DNA of 20,742 nucleotides from positions 1 through 20,742 of the forward strand of contig JNEM01011614.1 of assembly GCA_000697335.1 (NCBI GenBank), given 5' to 3'. Both the position numbers and the translations under genes were made by a program. The notes under the pieces were generated by a model. That model made no database searches, was not told the DNA's origin, and worked only from the letters and a program-made list of their open reading frames with translations. Below are positions 10,321 to 19,269 of this stretch, in pieces. The first letter of the stretch is position 1; the number at the start of each line of letters is the position of its first letter. The DNA comes from Conidiobolus incongruus B7586 (taxonomy: Eukaryota; Entomophthoromycota; Entomophthoromycetes; Entomophthorales; Conidiobolaceae).

Positions 10321-11955
10321 TTATTTGAATGATGAAAATGAAGATCTTGGAGTTCTTGAATAATTACTTTGTTCGAAATAAGTCTTGTAATCGGTTTCCG
10401 TCGTTGTTGTGGTGAAATCATCAAATTCGGAGGATGGGTAGTTGATATAGCCTAATCCTGTAATATCCCACAATAGCCACTCCCTAAGGGCTACAGGCAT
10501 CCAGTTGGAAATAGAGAACAAATTAATTTTAAACCAGCCCTCCAGTACATAGTAATCACTGGTGTAAATGGGATAGATTGCATTCTCCACTGTAAAATAT
10601 TTGAGATGAGCTGCTAGATCTGGTATAGTGTAACTAGTTATGATAGCCAATAGGTAGAAAATATAATAAAATGGTAGGAATAGAAGGTGCATAAGTTTAT
10701 GGAAGCCTGAAAGCCTGTTCATTATTGTTTGGACGATTTGACTTGCTGCATTGTCCAATTTGTGGTGTATTTCGCTATGTGACATCACTCCTGAACAGTA
10801 GATGTAGTCTTTGACAGGATCATAGTGATCTAAATCAATACAATTAATAACCAGCATTTTTAATTCACATTGTTATGATTTACTTTGAACGCTCAAATGT
10901 CTTAGGTTATTATTTAATACCAAAGACTTAGTTTGACTACAGATGAATCAATAACAAATTCATGTATAAAACTAACATATATTTTACTTGAGTTGAAAAT
11001 TCAATACAGAAATATTAAATGGAGCTAACTCTAATTTAAGGGTTTGTATGACAGAATATAAACTTGCCATGCTTAATCCAAAAGCCTCTAACGAAATCAA
11101 TTTTAATATTTTATATTATGAAATTATAATGTTTCTATTACCATTCCAAGGAGTACCCCAATGACCCAAACCACTCGTAACAAAAGCAATAATCCCCGCT
11201 TTCTGCATTATCTATTTATCATTATTAGCGTATATAATATCAATTATATTAAATATATACCATCAATTTGGAAAAACTCTTTATCAAGTTCAAATTGCCA
11301 ATAAGGTTAAAATCCAACAAATTTTTTAAATTACTCAAATTCAAATTGATAAGGGGTCCTATTAAATCCTTTGTAGGCGGTATCACTAATATATCTATAT
11401 TTCATCTCAATGAGTTTTAGCTATCATAGTAGTATTTTAATATTTACCTATTCTTTCATATTTTGACTTGATAAACTAAATTTTAAATTGTTAATTTAAC
11501 AGTTCATTTATCAATGAAAATGAAATTACTTCATATACTGAGTCAATACTGTGAGAATCTCTAATATTTAAGTGAATTTTGTCACAATCCAAATCTAGTC
11601 AGCCCAATTAGTCATAAAACTAACCAAATAATAGATAATTACCATTGATAACGTGGTGTTCTGAAGGTTTAGGAAGTCCCAAAATAACTTTACAATTCCT
11701 CCTCAAAAAATAATTGGCAAGATAACACCCCAACTCATCTTCAGTACCGTTGGAAATAAACACTATAGGTTGTATGGGATCTAGTCTCATAATGCCAGGT
11801 GTAGGTGTCAGGGATTCTGTATCCGCTTCGGTATCGTGATTAACCAGCGAAGGTGGTGGCGATATTGTACTCTCCGAAGGTGAAGGCGGATTGCGTTTCG
11901 GGTTGAACGGACTCAAATGTTTTAAGTTCTGATCTCTGACAGCTGTAGTATCCAT
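10321..11955 (-). CDS. Degenerate SDR-like membrane protein (DUF1776-type candidate), eight exons
   Basis: The protein is 423 aa, from exons 11955-11643, 11594-11530, 11475-11448, 11394-11261, 11211-11142, 11087-10988, 10936-10884 and 10829-10321. Introns are 48-54 nt, all GTA...AG, and every phase agrees. A Ser/Pro-rich N-terminus is followed by a Rossmann-like start (IVFISNGTEDELG, about 64-76), YEFIKSKYERIDILVIPP (125-142, built across two introns), FVTSGLGHWGTP and a helix matching the SDR active-site helix. The dinucleotide loop is abnormal. The Tyr-x3-Lys position reads FGLSM (206-210), so both catalytic residues are replaced and enzyme activity is unlikely. A strong hydrophobic segment lies at about 299-322. 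The layout resembles the fungal DUF1776 SDR-like family, function unknown. Start choice: an upstream in-frame TTG exists, but ATG at 11955 is the first ATG of the frame. Two splice acceptors have in-frame alternatives (11386 and 11203). Confidence 0.8.
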
Positions 11956-13159
11956 ATGATATTGGTTGAAAGTTGTACAATAATTATAGTTTAACAATTG
12001 TTGTTAAAAGAGTTGAAAATAAGGGAATATAATGAAAATGAATGGATGGTAATATTGAACAATGATGATATTATATTTATATAAAGTTAAATGATTATTT
12101 TATTTTTTTTGATCAATCATTTTTCGTTAGAATTAATAAAAAGCTTGATTTAGTTTTGTTGTGACGTTGGTTTCATGGAGTAAACAATTAGAGATTGAAT
12201 GAATTAAATTCAGAATTTTAACATGTGTTAATCAATATTTAATATATTGTTTATGGTAATGATTGATATTTCGAACAACTGTCATGAAATTATTAATATA
12301 TTTTTGGCTCGTGATTTTAAAATCTCAACCTAAAATATAGATATCAAATTTTAAAGTATTATGAGTAATTTTGATATATAATACAAATAATATAATGGAA
12401 GACAAGTTGGAAATTTAAAATATCCAATATAGTTGAAAAATCTTGATTTTTATTAATCAATATTTTCATTGGATTAATAATTCAATATGATTTTATAGAA
12501 ATATACTATTTAAAATTAAAATAACAGAGTATGAAAATAGGTATCCATTGATATTAAGAAATTTATTACAGTTATTTAAAACTTTATCATTGACCATATC
12601 CACTATATATAAATTTTAGAAATTTCATTTACTATAATTTAAAATTATATTAAATTTTAAAGGTTCCAATTTAGTCAAGTTATAATTAATTAATCATACT
12701 CATTTTAATCTAGGTATATATTTTAAACAGTCGAAATTTTGAAAATTCAAGATAACCCTGGACCTGATAAAAATTATTAAAATTGATAAACCATATATAT
12801 TATTGTTAACATGTATATTAGTAATATTTTATCATTTAAAAAATTATATAAAATACTAAAACCTTTACTAAAACGAAATAAGGCATACTAAAAATTGATA
12901 GTAATAAAATATAGAAACGAGTGATTGAGTTGAATGAATCGAATTAATCTCTTGTGATTAATATAGTGAGTAAAGATATATTGATCAGAAAAGCCACTTA
13001 TTCAAAATATATTATATAAATACGAGATGGTAGAATATCAATATATCCATAAGTAAATACTAGTCAATAAAAAATAAATTTATCAGGTATACAATTTAAT
13101 AAAATAATCTTTATTCTATGGAATAGATCAAATCAAAATTTATTATTGTGAAAATTGTT
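11956..13159. other. AT-rich intergenic DNA with the promoter of the SDR-like gene
   Basis: About 1.2 kb of AT-rich sequence. The left few hundred bases are 5' to the minus-strand SDR-like gene and must contain its promoter. I find no coding frame, RNA fold or recognised repeat in the rest. Confidence 0.55.
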
Positions 13160-13236
13160 ACCTTTTTTCACTCAAAGTCACTACCAAGTCCCTGATTAAC
13201 CAAACCAGGCCATATCAACCTTTTACCAGCTCATGT

Positions 13237-13260
13237 CTGAGTGACCTTACTGTTACTCAG
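13237..13260. repeat. Hairpin in the compositional island
   Basis: CTGAGTGA and TTACTCAG form an 8-bp stem (one G-T wobble) around an 8-base loop. In an area with normal base composition such a stem is less likely by chance than in the flanks. Confidence 0.45.
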
Positions 13261-13471
13261 TCGTTGCTTACTTATACCAATATATTTCACTTAATCCTAA
13301 GACGGACCTTCTCTCCCCCTTTTCCTCTTTTACAAATAAATCTTTTTCCCTACTTCCAAATATCACCATTTTAGCATGCTCGAGTAGCTGCCTATAGCTT
13401 CACTTGATTCATCTCCCATTATTCACTTTACTCTTGTTCCTATTGATATTTTATGATTTTTTCTCCTTAGC

Positions 13472-13657
13472 ATGCCAGATCCTCACACCGCCACTGTTGC
13501 TTCTGGTCTAGTTGCTCTTTACAAAGCCCTGTTTACAAGTGATCATGGTCAGATAGCCAGAGAACCGATCATCGGTAGTCTACCCCAACTGGTAGGTGCC
13601 ATATTTCGCAACCTGGCCTACACAATTGCTGTGTCAGTGTTCTCGAAGGCGCTCTAA
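13472..13657 (+). CDS. Short hypothetical frame in the island
   Basis: A 61-aa ATG-initiated frame, preceded by a pyrimidine tract and an acceptor-like CCTTAG. The product is mostly hydrophobic (pieces HTATVASGLVALYKALF, AREPIIGSLPQLVGAIF, YTIAVSVFSKAL) with a C-ending codon bias unlike a random AT-rich frame. I do not recognise it. It might be one exon of an unresolved gene, with the acceptor at 13469-13470 or upstream, or a chance frame inside a non-coding element. Confidence 0.25.
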   Translation: MPDPHTATVASGLVALYKALFTSDHGQIAREPIIGSLPQLVGAIFRNLAYTIAVSVFSKAL

Positions 13658-13960
13658 GAGCTAATAACCGAGACAATTATTGTGACAGATCTGACCCCAT
13701 TTCTCCTAAGCCTCATAACATTCTACCAATGGAATCATACCATGTGCATATGTCTCTATCTCAATACTGGCATTATTGTATTAATACCATCTTTGGGTAT
13801 AATAGCTAAGCTTTGGCTTGTTATTGTGTGCATCATCTACAACAAACCTTATACTTGTTCTTAACATATTTCTGTTTATTAGGGGTCTACCTACCAGTGT
13901 ACAGTACAGTTCTAGTTGTGCAGGTTATGAATTGGTGACAACTCCCAGTAGATTATGATT

Positions 13961-13979
13961 TCAGTGGTAATGCCACTGA
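13961..13979. repeat. Perfect 7-bp hairpin just before the tRNA-like sequence
   Basis: TCAGTGG and CCACTGA pair perfectly over a 5-base loop (TAATG), 21 bp upstream of the tRNA-Gln-like sequence. Its role is unknown. It may belong to an RNA structure or be a relic of a mobile element's terminal hairpin. Confidence 0.45.
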
Positions 13980-14000
13980 GAGCTATGGCAATTATTAACA

Positions 14001-14071
14001 GCTCTGCTGGCGTAATGATTAACACCCAGGACTTTGAATCCTGCAATCTAAGTTCAATTCTCATGCAGAGC
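14001..14071 (+). tRNA. tRNA-Gln(UUG)-like sequence, possibly degenerate
   Basis: The sequence aligns arm by arm with eukaryotic tRNA-Gln. The acceptor stem GCTCTGC/GCAGAGC is perfect (7 of 7), and the anticodon stem CAGGA/TCCTG is perfect around loop CTTTGAA with anticodon TTG at 14034-14036. There is no intron. The box A region reads TGGCGTAATGATTA and the box B region GTTCAATTCTC. Weak points are one C-A mismatch in the D stem, two mismatches in the T stem, and GA where the D loop normally has GG. Most of these deviations are G-to-A changes. It may be a working divergent tRNA, a decaying copy, or the tRNA-derived part of a larger element. The nearest T run downstream is only three bases, with TTTT about 20 bases further on. 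Confidence 0.55.
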
Positions 14072-15025
14072 TTTATGATCCAGTTCTCATAATATTTTGG
14101 TTTCAGAATTTAAACAATTTAATAAATTTTATTACAATTATTTATTATATTCAGTATATCATTTCATTTTTGGATCTAATGTTTAGCAAACAAATTATAT
14201 AACAAACTTGTTTATAATTGAACAATTCTAAATTGGATTTTCAAAATATTATTATATAATATTGTGTTTAGAAAAATAGACTATTTTTAATTTGTAAAAT
14301 TATTTAAATAAAATAATCATAGTACTTAAAAACAATATAATTAAACTATTCCAACCGCCAAAGATATCTCTAATTTTAATAAAAAAGATTTAAAATTAAT
14401 GAATAGTATATCAAACATGAATATATACTACAACGTTCTTCTTATATACTTTTATTTTTATATATTTTTGTGATATATTAATTGAATAAAAATTTTAGAT
14501 GTAATTTATATAGATATCAATTTGAATAATTATATGAATTTAAAATTGAAATCTAAACAATTAATGGTTTAATTAGTTTAAAATTAATATTTTTAAGATA
14601 AAAATTATTGATAAACAGATTTTTATATATACTATAAGATAATTAAATCAAAGATATAATCAATTATCATAAAAATTTTTTGAAAATAATTTGTTCAGAA
14701 ATATTGAATCATGGGTAATAATAATTGTACAGATGTTTTGTACATTTAAAATAAAAATAAATGAAACAGATATCTAAGGTAAATTGCATTAATTGATAAC
14801 TATTGTATCTCAAAGATATACTATAGAATAACTACTTTCAATTTCAGAAGTTAATATATACAAATCAATAAAAATTTCACCAGATTGAACACACTACATT
14901 GATTAATTGGATATTATAATGGGGTCAATGTATACAAGTTGTTTTAATGTGAACAGTGTGGAAAAAGTCCTTGTTTATTTGATAATGATTCCCTTTTTTA
15001 TATGTAAAAGTTGGTGAGGGTTCAA

Positions 15026-15075
15026 AGATAAAATAAGACAAGATAAGATTAAGTAGGTAAAAAGATAAGATAAAG
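15026..15075 (+). promoter_or_regulatory. Cluster of GATAA motifs
   Basis: Four GATAA motifs on the same strand (starting 15027, 15042, 15064, 15069) lie within about 50 bp, two of them as AGATAAG, the fungal GATA-factor HGATAR form. The cluster is about 560 bp before the Pex26-like start codon. Purine-rich slippage could also have produced it. Confidence 0.35.
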
Positions 15076-15089
15076 TAAGCATATATGAT

Positions 15090-15110
15090 TGACATGTCAC
15101 TATGATGACA
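15090..15110. promoter_or_regulatory. TGACATGTCA palindrome plus further TGACA half-site
   Basis: A perfect 10-bp palindrome at 15090-15099 is followed six bases later by another TGACA (15106-15110). TGACA/TGTCA half-sites are the type bound by TALE homeodomain proteins. It lies next to the GATAA cluster, so the two together could be an enhancer-like element for the gene at 15633. Confidence 0.3.
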
Positions 15111-15632
15111 AAGTGATCCGATCTATGACAGATATATTATTGTATTTTGATATTTGAAAATAACTCAATTACAATTTGAAAAATATTATTTTAAAATATC
15201 AAAAAATAGTATCATTGACCTTAAATATATTTAAATTTAATTACAATCAAACTACTATTTTATATCATACAAATTTTTTAGAGTTACATTTGTTCAAGAA
15301 TTACCTAAATTGACAACTTCCGAACTGTATTTCTTATGAATTAATACTAAAAATTAATAGTCAAATTCAAATGTTTTCAATAATATAATCGTATATTTTT
15401 ACCTTATAGTTCAAAGCTATTAGAAAATCATATATCACTTCGTTATACCTAATAATATCAATGATATAATTATATAAAATCTAGAAAAAATAACAGATAG
15501 AGATTAAAAATCATATGATGAAAAAATGATCTTAATTCAATATGATCACTGCCTAATTCAAAATAAATAGATTTACTTTAATTAACCTTCAATCATTTCT
15601 TAATCATTTAATCTACTAAATAAAAAATAATA

Positions 15633-16880
15633 ATGAATGGAATTAATTCTCATCATCACCACCATGATTCTTTAGAACATTTGCAACTAACTTATCAGAA
15701 ACTAGTGAACCAGCTAATTAATAGACAATTTGACAAGGTGTGGAGTGGCAATATCGACCTAATTGCATCTTTTCCCATAGATGTCGTTGAAAAATTAACT
15801 GGAGAACTTAAAGCCGATGAGGGTACGAAACAGTATCGCGACTTGTGGAACAAGAGTTGGTGTTTGCAAATTACGACATTGTCCAAGATATATGAAGAAG
15901 AGTTGAAATTGACAAATGACCACTTCGATACCGGTTGTTTTGAAGAAGTTGGCGAATCTGTAAAGCTTGAAAATTTTGGCAAATTAGTTAAAGAATTGAA
16001 GAAGAGTTTGAGTCATATTATTACAATTTTAAATAATTTGTATTGGGACCATATTTATTTGATTCCTGATGATGTTATTTTAACTTGGTAAGTATTTTTT
16101 ATAATTTTTTTATAAAGTGAGATATTAATAGTTGGGTTTAGTATTGTTGTTTCAATTCAACAAGGTCAATTTAACTTCGCAGAACACGTTGCCAAGTACT
16201 ACCTATCTTCATTTCACAAACTTGTAATTCAACAAGTTTCACCTGAGCAATCTCCTCAAAAAATTGAGTTGGACCCAAGTTTACAAGCTAGTTACGAAGC
16301 TATTGCAAGTTCTCTAGTTTTATTCGTATTATGTCCTCTTGAAAAGTACTCAGAAGCCGAAATGATTATCCAGAACGATATGATATTGACTGAGGGATTC
16401 AAACAGATTATAAGGAAGAATTTAATTGAACAAAGCAAGCAAATTCAGCTGAAGAAGAAACAGGATGATTTGAAGAAATCGACAAATTCGTTGCTCAATC
16501 CCTTGGGAACGAATGGACCTGTATCGAAGCCTAGTGCGCCAAAACCTCAAGTCTACCAGGGTAAGGAGCTGCCACCCAATTACAAACCCTCAGGTGGCAG
16601 AAGTCACCCCAATTCCAATTCGTACTTTGTACAGCTCAGGCAGTTTTCAGACAGTATTTATCACCGCGTCCAAACCATGACGCCACTCTATAGGACGACG
16701 GTTTCCGTCATTCTCTTCACCCTAGTGTTTATTTGGTGGAGCCGACGACGTCTTCTTAGTCCTTGGTTCCAAAAGTACACTAATTCTCAAGGGAGAGATA
16801 ATAATAGCTTTTTAATGAGGATTTGGAGATCTATAAAACCTGCATTACCTCCAACTTCAGGTCCTCAATCTGTCATATAA
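15633..16880 (+). CDS. PEX26: Pex26-like tail-anchored peroxisome assembly protein
   Basis: Proposed peroxisomal membrane anchor for the Pex1-Pex6 AAA ATPases that recycle the import receptor Pex5. Exons 15633-16087 and 16142-16880, with a 54-nt GTAAGT...AG intron, give 397 aa; the join makes TGT (Cys152) and replaces an apparent stop at the exon 1 end. Seen: a histidine run near the N-terminus; helical repeats that fit the Pex26 helical domain; VLCPLEKYSEAE (about 214-225), close to the LPLGCLSEAEEL segment of human PEX26; a basic, glutamine-rich helix just after it, as in PEX26; a Pro-rich linker; one membrane segment (TTVSVILFTLVFIWW, about 337-351); then SRRR and a basic tail of about 45 residues. 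Single C-terminal helix plus basic flank is the usual peroxisomal tail-anchor layout. The assignment is by motif and layout from memory; another tail-anchored protein is possible. The first ATG is used. Confidence 0.65.
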
Positions 16881-17500
16881 TCAACTTTTTTTAGATATTA
16901 TTTGAATAAATCCAATTTTAATAATTTATATTGTTTAATTTGAATATTTTTGTTACTAGTATTATAGCCTGATTATTAATATCATATATATACTAATATA
17001 TAATTTGATGTGAAATAAATGCATATTATATAATAATTACTCCAAGTTTTTCAGATATTCGCACATGAAATAATACCATAATGTTATATTAATTATAAAT
17101 TTATCAATTTTTTGATACATTTTTATTTAAATGAATAAATTTTTTGTAATATTCAGTATATATTATTCTAAATACTTTATTAAATTGGGTTTATTATTTT
17201 GTGAATCTATAGAATATTGATTACAATCTTTCAAAAATGAGATTATTATATATTGATCAAAATTATTTATTCAAGTTATTGTAATTTATCGAAGATTCTA
17301 AAACTTAATTTCCAATATGTGTTAAAATATCTCTCAAAAATAACCAGTAGCAATTTTTGAAAGTATTGAATATTTTGAAATTGAATAAATTATTTTTTTG
17401 AATAAAATAATTATTAGATAATATATAATACTTGATTCAAATTGAAACTTGATTATATAAAAAACCTATTAAAATCATATTATATATTTACATTTAAAAA
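16881..17500. other. AT-rich spacer between convergent genes
   Basis: About 620 bp between the stop of the Pex26-like gene and the stop of the minus-strand small gene. It must contain both 3' UTRs and poly(A) regions. No open frame or RNA gene is visible. Confidence 0.55.
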
Positions 17501-17996
17501 TTATAAAGAGTTATTTCTATCATTACTATTATTATGATTAGAATCTCCACTATCCTTATTAATTAAATCCGTTAAACTATCAACCATCTCTTTAGACTGC
17601 ACTAACTTCCACAATTCTTTCTCTAACAATTGGTGCACATGATCACTATATAATACATTAGTCATGCATATTCTATTAAATTAAATTAAATTAATTACTC
17701 TTGAACCAAGTTATCAAACTCATTAAATATTTGAATATTATAGAGGTTAAAATTATCAAACCACTCAGGATGCTTATGCTTAATTTGGTTCATAATTTTT
17801 TTAAGTTCGTTAGTTATTAAATTAGATTTGGATTCCTAATCCAATGATTAATACAGTATATGAATATTTGATATGGTATAGTTACTTCAATTTCAAATTT
17901 TTCAAATAATTTAAATTGGAGATTGTCAAATTCTGGATTATTTAGAATTATATCAACTGTTGGTAAATTATTGTTAGAAGAGTTATTTTGGTTCAT
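17501..17996 (-). CDS. Small helical protein, three exons, tentatively Sus1/ENY2-like
   Basis: Reconstructed from exons 17996-17886, 17835-17699 and 17645-17501, with GTAACT...AG (50 nt) and GTAATT...AG (53 nt) introns, giving 130 aa. Phases agree, and the second intron carries a CTAAT branch-like motif. The protein is helix-rich and charged, with Asn/Ser-rich ends. ESKSNLITNELKKIM (about 38-52) resembles ESGNYELISNELKARL of yeast Sus1, a small SAGA/TREX-2 subunit linking transcription to mRNA export. The C-terminal DHVHQLLEKELWKLV resembles the last Sus1 helix, and yeast SUS1 also has two introns. Against this, the segment between is shorter than in Sus1, there is an insertion before the conserved Trp, and the tail is longer. 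An alternative acceptor at 17672-17671 would add residues including ICMTNVLYS but needs a 26-nt intron or a poor GTTTGA donor. The gene is likely real; the family is tentative. Confidence 0.6.
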
Positions 17997-19269
17997 ATTT
18001 GGTGAATTGTATGGATTAAAATGGGATCAGAGTCCAGTTTGAATTCAATTTATATCAGTGAATTGTATATTATGGGATTAAAATTTCACACATTGTTAAT
18101 CATTTTTGTATATAATGACGAATATTTGAAATATTATATATTGATAAATTACAAATAAGTAATATTATTATTTCGTATAGTTTAAAAATTTATCATTGAT
18201 TAATCTATTTAAATATTAAGTGATAGCATACAATTGATTATACATATCTCATGGATTCTCCGAAAATTTTCCCAAAGTCACCAAAAAATAATTTTAAAAT
18301 TACTTCAAAATTTAAGCATTATGGTTAATTTATTATTAAATTATAAATATCTGGAAAAGAGATATTATGATATCAATATAAAATGTTAGACATTTACTGA
18401 ATTGATGGATATTTTAGTATTTTAAAAAGTAAGGGAGTTGAAAATTTATATGAAATAAATAAAAAACTTTCATAAAATTAAAATTAACGATAGAAGGAAA
18501 TTAGATAATAGTGTATTAATTTTATAGAATATTATAATATAAAATATAATAAAAATATAAAGTTAGAATACAATCAAGACTCAGATTGAGTAAACCAAAC
18601 CCTGACCTTCTCTATATATATGAGAAATCCTAATCACTGTAGTATATCAGGTTATATATAAAAATTTTAGATGATTTATAACTAATTTCTTTGACATTAA
18701 TATATTAAGTTGTGATTTTTTTGTACAAATAGTTTTATTTTCTATATTATCAAAATAATTAACTTTTTTAACTAATTTTTAAGAATTTATTTTTTTTCTG
18801 AATTAAATATTTGGAATTTTTTTTAATTATTGATTATTTTATCAGTTTTTAAAATTTTGGCTAGAATCTAATTTTTATATTTTAAATATAAAAATTAAAT
18901 AATAATAGATTGATAAAAACCAGAATTAAGTAAAATATTAGAATATAGTTTATAAAAATGAATACAATAAAAAAATTAATATTTTCCTTCATTATTAGTA
19001 AATTTTTGATAAAATTTTAACTAGCCTTCAATATTGATAAATAATAATTTTTTTAATTAAAAATTAAAATTTAATATTTTATATATTAATTTAATTTTAT
19101 AGGAATTTTTGTTTTATAAGCATAATTTTTAATTAACTAAAAAATTTAGCTATATTAGTTATATTCTACTTTATATATTAAATATAATTGCTTTTTTTAT
19201 ATAAAAAATCTTTAATAAATTTAATTATTTATCTATTATAAATATTATGAAAATAATATATATAAGATA
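17997..19269. other. AT-rich intergenic DNA
   Basis: About 1.27 kb. The first part is 5' to the minus-strand small gene. A slightly GC-richer patch at about 18568-18660 contains ACTCA/TGAGT and TCTC/GAGA inverted repeats but no recognisable RNA. The remainder is extremely AT-rich with no frame of useful length. Confidence 0.55.

Larger units (their letters stand above)
13160..14075. other. Compositional island of normal GC, nature unknown
   Basis: About 0.9 kb in which GC rises sharply: I count 26 of 60 bases G/C in 13501-13560, against 7 of 60 in 14461-14520. It contains pyrimidine-rich tracts (about 13310-13355 and 13455-13467), two perfect or near-perfect hairpins (13237-13260 and 13961-13979), a 61-codon ATG frame (13472-13657) and, at its right edge, a tRNA-Gln-like sequence. 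The island stops almost exactly with that tRNA-like sequence. It could be a spliced gene I failed to resolve, a structured non-coding RNA locus, or a relatively young inserted element. No target-site duplication or terminal repeat was found. Confidence 0.6.
14076..15632. other. AT-rich intergenic DNA with PEX26-side regulatory candidates
   Basis: About 1.55 kb without a coding frame. It contains two TGTACA palindromes 13 bp apart (14726-14744), a cluster of GATAA motifs and a TGACATGTCA palindrome, the latter two listed separately. The last few hundred bases before 15633 are the presumed promoter of the Pex26-like gene. Nothing else is recognisable. Confidence 0.55.

Noticed and set aside
10830-10883. 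ATG at 10857 as the start of a separate 178-aa minus-strand protein
   Set aside because: The ATG lies inside a 54-nt GTAAAT...AG intron. Splicing there joins the frame in phase to upstream exons of the SDR-like gene.
11956-11997. Upstream extension of the SDR-like gene to 11997
   Set aside because: The extension begins with TTG, not ATG; the first ATG in that frame is at 11955.
13682-13864. 60-codon plus-strand frame in the GC island
   Set aside because: It starts with GTG, has no recognisable motif and no supporting exon; not supportable as a gene.
2329-17996. A biosynthetic or secretion gene cluster linking chitin synthase, SPC2, the Pex26-like protein and the two SDR-type genes
   Set aside because: Mixed orientations, unrelated housekeeping roles and ordinary spacers give no sign of co-regulation.
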